Virus record (IMG/VR): IMGVR_UViG_3300034072_001414
Location: 1-41,303 of that record
Reading direction: 5' to 3' (one strand)
DNA: 41,303 bases
From: a virus
In this document: positions 16,171 through 24,551 of the stretch, piece after piece
Layout: every line of letters starts with the position of its first letter
How positions within the stretch are numbered: position 1 is the first letter of the stretch
Position numbers and translations under genes: made by a program
The notes under the pieces: generated by a model
The model's database searches: none
The model's input: the letters and a program-made list of their open reading frames with translations, nothing else
Told to the model about the DNA's origin: nothing

Positions 16171-18464
16171 CGCCCAGCCACCTCGCTGGTCGTTCCGATC
16201 GCCAGCACCGTGCATTGCTTGGGTGCAATCCGCTCCAGCTTCACCTGCCCGGCACGGTCCCACACGCCCACCATGTCGTTGATGAAATCCGCCGTCACCA
16301 GCGGCAATGCGCTGTCCATCGGGCTGTTGCCCATCTGGTTTTCCAGATCCCGCATGGCATGACCCTGCACCGTCAGGCGCAGGCCCAGCCCGTCATGGAC
16401 GCGCACCATGATGCGATTATTGCGCTTCATCTTCGCCTGCGCCGGGCCATTGTCGCCGCCCGCCTCGATCGGCAACAGGTCGACATAGGCCGGGAATGCT
16501 AGCCCCAGCATCACATTGCTGGCTTCGCGGCCCAGCGCGACCCACCCATCTGCATCCGCATCCATACGGCCCAGCCAGGCGCCATCGGCCACAACATCCA
16601 CCGTCATCCCGGCCAGATGCGGCGCCCCCACTTCCGTCACGGCGTCGCCCGCATAGCGCAGCGCGGCGTCAGCCATGATGCCGTTGGCATCGCTTTCCCC
16701 GGCCTGGCGGAACGGCGCCAGTGCCATCACCCACCATTCGCTGCCCTTCTGCGCCACCGTCCACAGCTGGTCGCGCCGCCCGTCCGGAGACGTGATCGAA
16801 CAGACCGACCGGGCCAGCAGCCCATCAGCCAGCGGACGGCGGCACCAGCCCAGCACTTCCTCGGTCGGCATCGAATCCGCACAGACCAGCGTGCCATCCT
16901 CGCGCACGGCCCAGATCAGCCGCATCGGCTCGCGCAGCCAACAAAATTCAACGAAGGGCGAATTGCCGATATGGTCGGCATAGCGGGTCAGATCCTCGCC
17001 GCTATATTTCTCCACCCGCTCCTCGGTCAGCATCAGCAGCTTGCGGCCATTGCGCTGCAGGAAGATCGGGCGACCATCGCTCTCGATCGGGCGCACCGCC
17101 GCCGACCCGTTATTGCTGTGCGCCGTCAGCTTCACATTGTCATAGCCGATGCCCTTGGCCTGACTCGCCGGCCCCAGCACATGTTCGGCAATGGCGGTGC
17201 CGACGAACAGCGCCGCCCCCGCCATCATCCATCGGATCGGGTTGGGGTTGTCGATCGTGCCGGTGAACGCGCTGTCGGTGGTGGCGTCGCCATTTTCATC
17301 CAGCCGGTCGAAATCATGCAGCGATCCGGCGACCGACGCATAGATGGTGTCACCCTTCCACAGATAGAGCCGTTGGTCGTAGATGACGCCGCCTTCCGGC
17401 CAGCCCCGGCGCGCGCTGAACGCACCGAAGCGCCAGCGCCATGTGCCGGTGGTATAGGTGCCGCCACCGCCCGGCACATAATCATAATCGCCCGGATCAA
17501 ATCCGCCGGCGGTATAGCCGCCATAATCATAATCGCTGAAACTGTAGCTGCTCGCCACCGTCAGCGGCAGGCGGCGCGTCACCGTTGCCGTCACCTGTGT
17601 CGTGCTGACATAGCCGGTGATTTTCAGCCGGCCGAACATGTCGTGCAGATAGGCCAGCTGGACGCCGCCGGCATCCTTGTCGTTGATGTCCTTGCCCTTG
17701 CCGATGCCATCCCACTCGACCCCGCGCGAGTGGAAGGGCTGGACCGTGCCAGTCTTCATCGCCGTGCCGCCGCCGACAACCTGATAGACCCGGCCATTCC
17801 ATTGCAGCAGGTCGCCCAGCGACACGGTGATGCCCGGTTCCCAGCTCGGAATCCGGCCAAGGTCGCTCGCCTCCACCTCGAACAACCCGCCCACGTCGCC
17901 TGCGGCGAAAATCGGCTGCGTCGCGGTGATGGTGACGCTGCCCGTCACGCCGCTGAAACTGACCAGGCTGGTTTCATCATTGTTACGGTCGGCGAAGGGG
18001 CCGTTTTCCAGCTCCAGCGCCTCCAGCGTGAAGCTGGTCGCCGCCGTGCGAACCAGCCGCCGCTGCTGATGATCGCCATGGAACAGATAGACGACATCAT
18101 TGCTCTGCGTCGTGTTGAGCGCCCGCACCTCGTCATAGGTCCAGGGCGTGGCAACGGTCACCGGCAGGTTGCTTCCGTTCCGCAACAGCACATCATTGGT
18201 GTAGAAACGGAACAGATTGGCGCTGGCCTCGATCACATGGCCCTGCGTCACATAGGGCTCGAACGGGATCAGCCGGCACGGTCCTGCCGCCTTCTCGATG
18301 AACTCGAAACCGGGACAGGCCTCCAGCCCGCCCTGCGGCCGCGGAATCCACCCCACCATCGCGGCGGTCGATATGCCATAGACGGCATGATCGACCCGGC
18401 CGAGCATATAGGGGGACAGCTCGCCGCCGTTGAAATTGGTCTGGATCGGGGAAACGCGCGACAT
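16167..18464 (-). CDS. Tail nozzle (tail tubular protein B, T7 gp12-like)
   Basis: A 765-residue protein with the characteristic N-terminus SRVSPIQTNFNGGELSPYM-LGRVD. This FNGGELSP-type motif is the hallmark of the podovirus nozzle family. It continues with beta-rich segments (WMLNAA-type repeats absent; instead GGGTYTTGTWRWRFGAFSAR, GGVIYDQRLYLWKGDTIYAS, GTAIAEHVLGPASQAKGIGY) that build the beta-propeller nozzle closing the tail tube. The start lies six bases after the adaptor gene's stop. Length is close to T7 gp12 (about 790). It should form a hexamer beneath the adaptor ring and receive the tailspikes. Confidence 0.92.
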   Translation of the reverse strand: MSRVSPIQTNFNGGELSPYMLGRVDHAVYGISTAAMVGWIPRPQGGLEACPGFEFIEKAAGPCRLIPFEPYVTQGHVIEASANLFRFYTNDVLLRNGSNLPVTVATPWTYDEVRALNTTQSNDVVYLFHGDHQQRRLVRTAATSFTLEALELENGPFADRNNDETSLVSFSGVTGSVTITATQPIFAAGDVGGLFEVEASDLGRIPSWEPGITVSLGDLLQWNGRVYQVVGGGTAMKTGTVQPFHSRGVEWDGIGKGKDINDKDAGGVQLAYLHDMFGRLKITGYVSTTQVTATVTRRLPLTVASSYSFSDYDYGGYTAGGFDPGDYDYVPGGGGTYTTGTWRWRFGAFSARRGWPEGGVIYDQRLYLWKGDTIYASVAGSLHDFDRLDENGDATTDSAFTGTIDNPNPIRWMMAGAALFVGTAIAEHVLGPASQAKGIGYDNVKLTAHSNNGSAAVRPIESDGRPIFLQRNGRKLLMLTEERVEKYSGEDLTRYADHIGNSPFVEFCWLREPMRLIWAVREDGTLVCADSMPTEEVLGWCRRPLADGLLARSVCSITSPDGRRDQLWTVAQKGSEWWVMALAPFRQAGESDANGIMADAALRYAGDAVTEVGAPHLAGMTVDVVADGAWLGRMDADADGWVALGREASNVMLGLAFPAYVDLLPIEAGGDNGPAQAKMKRNNRIMVRVHDGLGLRLTVQGHAMRDLENQMGNSPMDSALPLVTADFINDMVGVWDRAGQVKLERIAPKQCTVLAIGTTSEVAGR

Positions 18465-18470
18465 GGGCGA

Positions 18471-19112
18471 TTACCACACCCCCGGCGGCCGTCGCCCGCC
18501 GGCATAGCCATCCAGCCAGCGCGATCCCGCGCGGGCGCTGTCATTGGCGCGTCGGCCGGTCGCCATGCCGTCCAGCCGGCGCGCTTCAGCCAGATAGCCG
18601 CCGCGCCCGTCCTGCCCTTCATAGGCAATCCGGGCTTCGTCGACATTGCCGCTGATCTGGGTCGCGCTTTCGCACAGATCCCAGGCCAGCCGATAGGCCA
18701 TCAGCAACTGGACATGGGCGGACCATTTGGTCACATCCTCGATATCGGCAATGTAACGGATGTTGATCGGCCCCGCCTCGTTGGACAGGATGGCGCCGCC
18801 CTCCTCCTCGCCGTCGAACCAGTCGCAATCGCCGGTCACCCATGGCAACCAGCGCAAATTATCGGCAGGCAGCTGGAACTGCGCACTATAGCCGAAGGCG
18901 GGCACGGTGCCCGCCTTGTTCAGCCGCGCGCGCCGGATCGCGCAATTCCACGGATGCGCCACCAATATCTGGCGCCGGCTTTCATGCCACAGATCCTTGG
19001 TCTGGATCGCCAGCGGATCGGGATCGTCAACGCTCGTGATGCGGGCAGTCGTTCCCAGCAGGATGAAGGCGCGATTGGCGATCCGCGTCTGCGATGTCAC
19101 GATATTGGCCAA
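18471..19112 (-). CDS. Tail adaptor (tail tubular protein A, T7 gp11-like)
   Basis: A 213-residue protein starting MANIVTSQTRIANRAFILLG. The pattern of a helical N-terminus with A-x-x-x-L-G, followed by LWHESRRQILVAHPWNCAIRR and VQLLMAYRLAWDLCESATQI, is characteristic of T7 gp11 adaptor proteins, which form the ring between portal and nozzle. The C-terminal 30 residues are Gly/Arg-rich and likely disordered. It is the first gene after a strong hairpin (19137-19218) and is followed closely by the nozzle gene, as in T7. Confidence 0.9.
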   Translation of the reverse strand: MANIVTSQTRIANRAFILLGTTARITSVDDPDPLAIQTKDLWHESRRQILVAHPWNCAIRRARLNKAGTVPAFGYSAQFQLPADNLRWLPWVTGDCDWFDGEEEGGAILSNEAGPINIRYIADIEDVTKWSAHVQLLMAYRLAWDLCESATQISGNVDEARIAYEGQDGRGGYLAEARRLDGMATGRRANDSARAGSRWLDGYAGGRRPPGVW

Positions 19113-19136
19113 AACGCGCCCTCCTGAAAATCAGAA

Positions 19137-19218
19137 GGACGCGCCGTCGCGGGTTTCCAATCCCGGCATTTCCGGCCCCAGGAAGGATAGCCGGAAAGAC
19201 CGCTGCGACGGCGCGTCC
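19137..19218 (-). terminator. Intercistronic hairpin after the capsid genes, terminator/attenuator-like
   Basis: A perfect 14-bp inverted repeat (GGACGCGCCGTCGC at 19137-19150 with GCGACGGCGCGTCC at 19205-19218) encloses a second perfect 8-bp stem (TTTCCGGC 19169-19176 with GCCGGAAA 19190-19197). On the minus strand it is followed by TTCTGATTTTC. It lies between the decoration and adaptor genes and probably terminates some transcripts or protects the 3' end of the capsid mRNA. Confidence 0.75.
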
Positions 19219-19232
19219 GCCCCGCCGCTAGA

Positions 19233-19667
19233 TCAGCGGTGGGAAACGATGGTCTGGACGACCAGGATGCCGGCGGCGGGAACGGTCCCGCCCAGCACGC
19301 CCAGGATCTCGACCGCGCTGGCCAGCGGGCCGTCGTCGATGCCGCTGGTCAGGCCCACTTCCTTGGTCACGCCAGGGGTCGCGGGGCCGGCCACGGCCGT
19401 CATGTAATAATCGTCGTCGGCGGCGGTGCCGATCTTGATCGTCATCGCCGACAGGTCGACCGAGCTGCTGAGCTTGAAGCCCAGGATCACATCGCCGTTG
19501 CGCGGCTTGGCCAGCACCAGAATGTCGGCGGCCGACGCATCCGGGCTGGCCAGGTCGAAAACCTCGCGATGGACCCGCATGCCAGCATTGACACTGCTGC
19601 CCGGCGCCAGCGCATCGGCCGCGCCACTCAGCACGGCGGTCAGCGTCTTTCCGTAAATCTTTGCCAT
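19233..19667 (-). CDS. Probable capsid decoration/stabilisation protein
   Basis: A 144-residue protein starting MAKIYGKTLTAVLSG, beta-rich with hydrophobic strands (DILVLAKPRNGDVILGFKL, TIKIGTAADDDYYM, VEILGVLGGTVPAAGILVVQ) and no membrane or signal segment. It is encoded just after the major capsid gene and before the post-capsid hairpin, so it should be made in large amounts with the capsid. Head decoration or fibre proteins commonly sit here. The role is inferred from position and fold style, not from a recognised family. Confidence 0.65.
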   Translation of the reverse strand: MAKIYGKTLTAVLSGAADALAPGSSVNAGMRVHREVFDLASPDASAADILVLAKPRNGDVILGFKLSSSVDLSAMTIKIGTAADDDYYMTAVAGPATPGVTKEVGLTSGIDDGPLASAVEILGVLGGTVPAAGILVVQTIVSHR

Positions 19668-19736
19668 GTTCCGTTCCTTCCCCGTGGGGCTGAAGAAATA
19701 CGGGATGGCGACCGCGGCCGCCGTCCCGGCGACCCG

Positions 19737-20651
19737 TCAGCTATGCTTGACGATGATCTGGTAGCACTTGTCCTCATGGACGCGGGTCACGGCCGAACAG
19801 GCCTCGACATAGATCTGCCAGCTGAACTTCTTGCCCGGCAGCTTGTCGATCGAGCCGAAAAACTCTTCCCAGACGCCGCGATAGAGGCCGCTCGGCACGA
19901 AGCAGGGCAGCGCGACCGCGCCGGCTTCGGGCACCAGCAGCGACGAACCGCGCTTATAGGCGCGGGCGCTGGTCAGGTTGGTCCGCACGAAGCGGAAACC
20001 CAGCCACGGCTTGATCTCGCCGCGCACCAGCGGATGCCCCTCCTGATAATCGGAGTTCACATATTCGTCGATCTGCAGCAGCTCGGTTTCCGACTGCGGA
20101 TCGAGCAGGATGATCGGCATCTCCGCTTCGATATCGACATCGTTGAGGTTCATCATCTCGCGCGCGTCGAGCAGCTTCGCCTTGGTGAAGCCGGTATTGC
20201 CGTGCGGGATGATGTTGGCGGCCTTGAACGGCACCGCCGTGTCGCCGGTTTCACCGACCCAGGCATTGCCGAAATAGCCGACGATCCACATATCGTCATG
20301 GTAACGACGGGCGCCCTTGCCCGCTTGGACGGCGATCGGCGACTTGATGTCGACGCGCGTCGCCTTCACATCGTCGCGGTCCAGCAGCACGCCGTTGTCG
20401 GCCGACTTCGGCTTCTTGATCCAGCGCCGGCTGTGATCGATATCGGTGTGGTTGGTGTCCTCGTTCCGGCCCGTCTTGTCTTCCAGATAGATGTCGCCGA
20501 AACGGTCGGTGATCTCGACCGACTTGTCGCTGAACGTGCCCGATCCGCCGACCAGCGGCGACAGCTTGCCGGGCTGCGCGTTCAGTTCATATTCCACCGC
20601 CAGCTGGAAGCTGGTAGTGCGCGTGCCTTCCGGCCAATTCTCGTCTGCCAT
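19737..20651 (-). CDS. Major capsid protein
   Basis: A 304-residue protein starting MADENWPEGTRTTSFQLAVE. The ATG at 20651 has AAGGGA about nine bases upstream. Long blocks (RWIKKPKSADNGVLLDRDDV, GYFGNAWVGETGDTAVPFKA, NIIPHGNTGFTKAKLLDARE) fit the Phage_capsid_2-type HK97-fold capsids of temperate podoviruses. It is preceded by a scaffold gene and followed by a decoration protein and a strong hairpin, the expected setting for the most abundant virion protein. There is a separate 248-base upstream region with its own operator-like sites, suggesting independent control. The capsid family name is by eye. Confidence 0.82.
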   Translation of the reverse strand: MADENWPEGTRTTSFQLAVEYELNAQPGKLSPLVGGSGTFSDKSVEITDRFGDIYLEDKTGRNEDTNHTDIDHSRRWIKKPKSADNGVLLDRDDVKATRVDIKSPIAVQAGKGARRYHDDMWIVGYFGNAWVGETGDTAVPFKAANIIPHGNTGFTKAKLLDAREMMNLNDVDIEAEMPIILLDPQSETELLQIDEYVNSDYQEGHPLVRGEIKPWLGFRFVRTNLTSARAYKRGSSLLVPEAGAVALPCFVPSGLYRGVWEEFFGSIDKLPGKKFSWQIYVEACSAVTRVHEDKCYQIIVKHS

Positions 20652-20714
20652 GATGGCAATCCCTTCGGTCAAAAATGACGGTTCGCGTGATTTTCGACAG
20701 GGATGGCAGCGGAC

Positions 20715-20735
20715 GCTGGGCCTATCTGGCACATG
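20715..20735. promoter_or_regulatory. Operator-like degenerate site O2 upstream of the capsid gene
   Basis: On the plus strand GCTGGGCC-TATCT-GGCACATG. The 5-base centre TATCT and the right half GGCACAT match site O5 at 28426-28446 almost exactly; the left half is degraded. It lies about 65 bases before the capsid start codon. Confidence 0.4.
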
Positions 20736-20870
20736 TCGCTGTGCTTGGGGCGCCCGCCACTTTGGCGGGTCAGCACCGGGGCCGCCCGCGCTTCTTCGCA
20801 GAAACGCTGGGCGGGATGGCCGGACGGGATGGGGAAGCGGCAGGCCGCTCCCCCGATGGCCCGGCGGAAA

Positions 20871-20891
20871 AATGTATCAAATGGAAAAGTT
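20871..20891. promoter_or_regulatory. Operator-like half-conserved site O3
   Basis: AATGTATC-AAATG-GAAAAGTT, whose first 18 bases are identical to 7702-7719 thirteen kilobases away. It lies just after the scaffold stop. On the minus strand it follows a TTGACG box, like the operators inside the late and replication promoters. Confidence 0.5.
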
Positions 20892-20899
20892 CGTCAAGC

Positions 20900-21778
20900 C
20901 TATTGGCCGCCGATCTTCACCAACTCGTCATAGCGGGCCTTTTCCGCGCTCCCGGCGATAGCCAGCTTGGGCGCAATTTCCTTGTCCTGGATCATGCGCC
21001 GGGCCTCCGCCATCGCCTCCGCCGGCTTCAGCTGGCCCGTCGTGATCTTGATGTCGGTGGGATCGACTCGGCCCAGCTCGCCCATCCGGTCGGCCAGGCT
21101 GAACAACATGCGCAGCGTGTTGCCGCCGCCGATGAAGCGGGCCATGTCATTCTCGAAATCGCTGGGCAAGCCCAGCTTGTTGAGCATGTTGACCGCCGCC
21201 TGCTTGCCCTTGGCAAACTCGTCGCGGCCCATCTCCGCTTCCAGCCCGGCCAGTTCATCCTTGCCCTTCTGGTCCGCCGCCTGGGTCAGCTGGTCCATAT
21301 GGGCATTCCACCCATCGACCAGGATCTTGGCGGATTCGGCGTGTAGCCCTGCCTGGTGGAAGATCGGCCGCATCGCATCGGCCAGGCTGCTGTCCTGCCC
21401 CTCGGGAATGTTGAAGCTGTAGGCGTCCGGCGTCTCGGGACGGATCGCCGCGGCGAACCGGCCAAAACTGTCGGCGTCGCCATCCTTGGGCAGCGGCACT
21501 TTGGACTTGGCCATGCGGTGCGCCTCGATATGGCCCTTGGCCAGATCCTCGATCGATCCGAACCGGCGCAGCGTCGCGTCGCCCTTCAGATCGTCCGGCA
21601 GGCCGCCCATCCATTCGGGCAGCTGCTCGCCTGACGGGGCTGGCGCAGGATCCCGCAGCAACGGAGCAGGTGCGGGCGTCGGCGAAGGCGTGGGCGTGGG
21701 CGTTGGAGCCGGGGCTGGCGTCGGCGTCGGGGTAGGCGCTGGGGTTGGCGTAGGCGCAGGCGCCGGGGTGTCGCTCAT
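20900..21778 (-). CDS. Capsid assembly scaffolding protein
   Basis: A 292-residue protein. The first 50 residues are an almost pure Pro/Ala/Thr repeat (APTPTPAPT-type), encoded by a degenerate GC-rich repeat at about 21655-21775 and likely disordered. The remainder is acidic and helical (LPEWMGGLPDDLKGDATLRR, DAYSFNIPEGQDSSLADAMR, AHMDQLTQAADQKGKDELAG). Order portal, small protein, scaffold, capsid and the helical low-complexity make-up match podovirus scaffolds (T7 gp9 position). The conserved DAYSF-x-x-P-EG element is common in such scaffolds. The start overlaps the previous stop by ATGA (21775-21778). Confidence 0.82.
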   Translation of the reverse strand: MSDTPAPAPTPTPAPTPTPTPAPAPTPTPTPSPTPAPAPLLRDPAPAPSGEQLPEWMGGLPDDLKGDATLRRFGSIEDLAKGHIEAHRMAKSKVPLPKDGDADSFGRFAAAIRPETPDAYSFNIPEGQDSSLADAMRPIFHQAGLHAESAKILVDGWNAHMDQLTQAADQKGKDELAGLEAEMGRDEFAKGKQAAVNMLNKLGLPSDFENDMARFIGGGNTLRMLFSLADRMGELGRVDPTDIKITTGQLKPAEAMAEARRMIQDKEIAPKLAIAGSAEKARYDELVKIGGQ

Positions 21779-22134
21779 TCTTCTTCCTCCTGGTTCAATT
21801 GTCGCTCAAGTGTCCGCAGCCGTTCCTCGGAAAGCTGGAAACGGCCGATGATGTGCAGCGCCAGCCGGCGCTTGCCTTCCTTCGCGGCCAGCTCGGCATG
21901 GTCCAGCGACGGGCTGGCCAGGCCGATCGCGGCCTCCTCCATGATGTCGAACAGCACCAGCCGCGCCGCCTCGGTCAGGCGGCCGCCTTCGTCGAAGAAC
22001 AGTCGCTGATAGGCGCGGTGGACATCCACCTGCTGGCGCGCATGACGCTGGGCGCGGACCGAATTGCTTTCGGCCCCCTGCTGCACGGCGAACAGCTCCG
22101 CCGTGATCGACGGCAGGCGCGCGTCACGCGGCAT
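21775..22134 (-). CDS. Bbp19-like small virion-region protein
   Basis: A 119-residue helical protein. The central part (QQVDVHRAYQRLFFDEGGRL followed by TEAARLVLFDIMEEAA) resembles the Bbp19 family first named in Bordetella phage BPP-1, found between portal and scaffold genes. The C-terminus is charged and ends in a run of Glu. The start overlaps the portal stop by eleven bases. Its exact role is unknown; location suggests head assembly. The family link points to BPP-1-type temperate podoviruses rather than strictly lytic T7. Confidence 0.65.
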   Translation of the reverse strand: MPRDARLPSITAELFAVQQGAESNSVRAQRHARQQVDVHRAYQRLFFDEGGRLTEAARLVLFDIMEEAAIGLASPSLDHAELAAKEGKRRLALHIIGRFQLSEERLRTLERQLNQEEEE

Positions 22135-23782
22135 TGGCAGGCACCGCCGCGCTCAGATTTTTCGCCGCATCGCTGACCGGGCCCAGCATCGCCAGCATGT
22201 CCTGCGCGCTCTGGCGGTTCGCATCCGCCTCCTCGGCCGCCGCACGTTCTTCGTCGGTCGCTTCCCAGCTGGCCGGCACGCCGTTGATGCGGCCCAGCTT
22301 GTCCAGCACCTTGTCGGGCGGATATTTGCGGTTGAACGCGGCCCAGGCTTCCGGGTCATTCTGCGCCACCCCGGCATATTGCTCGCGCATGCGGAAATAG
22401 CCGGCGGCTGCGCCCGCTTCCTGCGCGCGCGACAGGCCATTGTCATAGACGGTGCGCAGGCCGATCCCGTCTTCCATTGCCTCCTGCACCTCGCCCGGCA
22501 TGTCGTCCAGCAGGCCCAGCTCGTCCATCAGGTCGATCTCGCGCTCCTGCATCGGCGACAGCCATTCGGTTTCCTGCGTCGCGAACGGGCCCAGCAGCAT
22601 GCCCTTTTCCTCGTCCCGCTGGTAAAGCTGGCTGTCGGTGACATGGCTCTTCATCTCGTTGCGGATCTGGAGCATGTCGACATAGAAGGCCCGGTCGATA
22701 TGGCCGTGCAGCTTGTCCAGCATCGCCATCGCGCCCTGCAGGTCCGCGCCCTCGATCAGCGGACGCAGCATCTGCTGGCCCCGGCTGTCGATCGCGCCAT
22801 AGGTGATCTCACCGGCGGCATAGCGGACCATGCGATCTTCCATGTCGCTATGCGCGCCCATCGGCGGCCGCGCCGACAGTTCGGACGCGACCATGATGTC
22901 CACCATCATCTGCTGCGTTGCCCGCACCGCCGGCAGGATGGTAAAGGCCGGACACCGGCCATAGCTCTCATTGGGTGCATTGATGAACCGCGACACGATG
23001 CGCGGCATCACCCTGTAACCACCCGTCTGGAAAATCTCCGCGCCGCCTGTCTTGCACAGGAACGCGCCCGCGATCGGCTTGCCCGATGCGTCGAGCTGAC
23101 CCGGCTCGAACCGGCGGTTGGGCGCGATCACATGGATGAACTCGATCACGGCGTCGGGCTGATCGTCGCGCATCGCCTTCTTGACCGCTTCGGGCGCGGC
23201 GGTGCCCCATTTGGCTGCCGCCTGCCGCGCATGCAGCGAAAACGCGTTGTGGATCGTGTCGATCAGGCCATTGGCGTCCTCGCGCACGAATGTCTGGCCG
23301 ATGAACTCGCTCTTGTAGGACAGGCCGACCGGACGCCCCGCCATGTCCCGGCGGATATCCGGCCATGTCGACTGCATGCCGAAGCAGAAGAGCGACGCGA
23401 CGCTTTCATGCACCTGGCCGGCAAAGCCGCTGCGCGGATCGTTGCGCAGCGCGAACAGCTGGGCGTTTTTTCGGTCGCACCAGGCGCGCACCCGCTGGAT
23501 CTTCATCAGATCCTCGTCGTCAATCTCCCAGCGCTGCCAAATCTGGCCGCGCGGCATAACATAGCCCTCGAACAGCGAAACGCCCTGCTCCAGCGCCTGC
23601 TGGGCATATTCGTCGAAAATGCGCGTCTGCAAATTCTGGCCCTGCTGCATCTGGGCCAGATTGCGAAAATTGGACTGGCGGGGCAAAAGCAGCTCGGCGC
23701 ACTCCTGCATCAACGTCTCGAAGGGACGACGCTCCTGCGCCATCGCCTCCTGATCCTTGATGATCTGTTGTGCGTCGAACAT
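22124..23782 (-). CDS. Portal protein (head-tail connector, T7 gp8-like)
   Basis: A 552-residue protein. It begins MFDAQQIIKDQEAMAQERRP, then LMQECAELLLPRQSNF, the typical N-terminal helix of the podovirus head-to-tail connector family. Later segments (MPRGQIWQRWEIDDEDL, QSTWPDIRRDMAGRPVGLSY, PNESYGRCPAFTILPAVRA) also fit. The portal forms the dodecameric ring through which the terminase packages DNA. I chose ATG 23782; the frame extends upstream to 23914 but that part is low-quality sequence without a ribosome site. A 70-base gap separates it from the preceding gene. Confidence 0.92.
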   Translation of the reverse strand: MFDAQQIIKDQEAMAQERRPFETLMQECAELLLPRQSNFRNLAQMQQGQNLQTRIFDEYAQQALEQGVSLFEGYVMPRGQIWQRWEIDDEDLMKIQRVRAWCDRKNAQLFALRNDPRSGFAGQVHESVASLFCFGMQSTWPDIRRDMAGRPVGLSYKSEFIGQTFVREDANGLIDTIHNAFSLHARQAAAKWGTAAPEAVKKAMRDDQPDAVIEFIHVIAPNRRFEPGQLDASGKPIAGAFLCKTGGAEIFQTGGYRVMPRIVSRFINAPNESYGRCPAFTILPAVRATQQMMVDIMVASELSARPPMGAHSDMEDRMVRYAAGEITYGAIDSRGQQMLRPLIEGADLQGAMAMLDKLHGHIDRAFYVDMLQIRNEMKSHVTDSQLYQRDEEKGMLLGPFATQETEWLSPMQEREIDLMDELGLLDDMPGEVQEAMEDGIGLRTVYDNGLSRAQEAGAAAGYFRMREQYAGVAQNDPEAWAAFNRKYPPDKVLDKLGRINGVPASWEATDEERAAAEEADANRQSAQDMLAMLGPVSDAAKNLSAAVPANAA

Positions 23783-23852
23783 GCTCCACCCCCGTGCGCG
23801 CCCCGCCAGTCCCGCCTGCCACCCCGAGCGCAGGGGCAGCAGACGAAAGCGA

Positions 23853-24536
23853 TCAGCCCAGGCTGAAAAGCAGGTTCCCGTCCGGTATCTCGGCCTTGCG
23901 GCCGCCGCCAGCATGCAGGTCGGCGGTCAGGCGGCAAACCGCCACGGCCGCCGGCCCGTCATCCGACATCTTCGGCTCGACCAGCAGGAAGGCCTGGCGC
24001 ACGGCCACCGGCGGCAGGGCCATGCCCAGTTCGATCGACGGCTTGTAGACCAGACGTGCAACGCTGCCGGCGAAACGCTGGAAATCGCTCGGACGCGCCT
24101 CGATCGGTGGCACCGGCAACAGCTCGCCATCCGCATCGGCGAAGACGATCGCCACGCTGTCGCCAGCGGCCAGCGCATCTTCCAGCCGCGCGATCAGCGC
24201 TGCCCGCTCGGACGGCGCCGCGGGGACCAGCAACACGATGCGTTGGCGCGTCGCGTCGGGCGCGTCGGGCGCGTCGGGCGCGTCGGGCGCGTCGGGCGCG
24301 TCGGGCGCGTCGGGCGCGTCGGGCGCGTCGGGCGCGTCGGGCGCGTCGGGCGCGTCGGCGGGTTCCAGATCGGCCAGCGCGCTGTCAATCATTTCCAGCG
24401 CCCCTGCGCGCGCCTTGTTGCCCTTCGCCTGCTCGGCCGCTTTCAGCGCCGCCAGCTCCGCACCATCCAGATCACCCAGGGCCTGGCGCATCTCGTCCAG
24501 CGTGCCCTCGCTCAATGTCTTGATCTTCTCTTCCAT
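23853..24536 (-). CDS. Hypothetical virion-region protein with Pro-Asp-Ala repeat
   Basis: A 227-residue protein with three parts: an N-terminal helical domain (LSEGTLDEMRQALGDLDGAE then LAALKAAEQAKGNKARAGAL) reminiscent of small Mu-type phage domains; a Pro-Asp-Ala tripeptide repeat at about residues 60-95; and a mixed C-terminal domain (RQRIVLLVPAAPSERAALIA, VAIVFADADGELLPVPPIEA). The tripeptide run comes from a perfect 9-bp tandem repeat. The gene lies between the terminase group and the portal. The function is unknown; the repeat looks like a flexible linker whose length could vary. Confidence 0.7.
   Translation of the reverse strand: MEEKIKTLSEGTLDEMRQALGDLDGAELAALKAAEQAKGNKARAGALEMIDSALADLEPADAPDAPDAPDAPDAPDAPDAPDAPDAPDAPDAPDATRQRIVLLVPAAPSERAALIARLEDALAAGDSVAIVFADADGELLPVPPIEARPSDFQRFAGSVARLVYKPSIELGMALPPVAVRQAFLLVEPKMSDDGPAAVAVCRLTADLHAGGGRKAEIPDGNLLFSLG
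24253..24351. repeat. Perfect 9-bp tandem repeat, eleven copies
   Basis: GCGTCGGGC repeats eleven times without a mismatch, with a further imperfect copy (GCGTCGGCG) after it. On the coding strand it gives Ala-Pro-Asp in frame, so gain or loss of copies would not shift the frame. The lack of drift between copies implies recent expansion. Confidence 0.97.
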
Positions 24537-24551
24537 CGTCCGTCCTTTCGC

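Larger units (their letters stand above)
20652..20899 (-). promoter_or_regulatory. Capsid upstream region with operator-like sites and hairpin
   Basis: The 248 bases between scaffold stop and capsid start are unusually long for this operon. They contain operator-like site O3 at 20871-20891, operator-like site O2 at 20715-20735, and a hairpin CCCGCCA/TGGCGGG (20753-20769). On the minus strand TTGACG (20897-20892) precedes TACATT (20876-20871) with a short 15-base gap, a weak promoter candidate. No open frame here looks coding. Confidence 0.5.

Noticed and set aside
16617-19127. Long plus-strand open frame (836 codons) over nozzle and adaptor genes
   Set aside because: It spans two well-supported minus-strand genes and the hairpin between them and shows no recognisable protein features.
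24253-24351. Repeat block as a CRISPR array
   Set aside because: Units are 9 bp, directly adjacent, without spacers, and lie in frame inside a gene.
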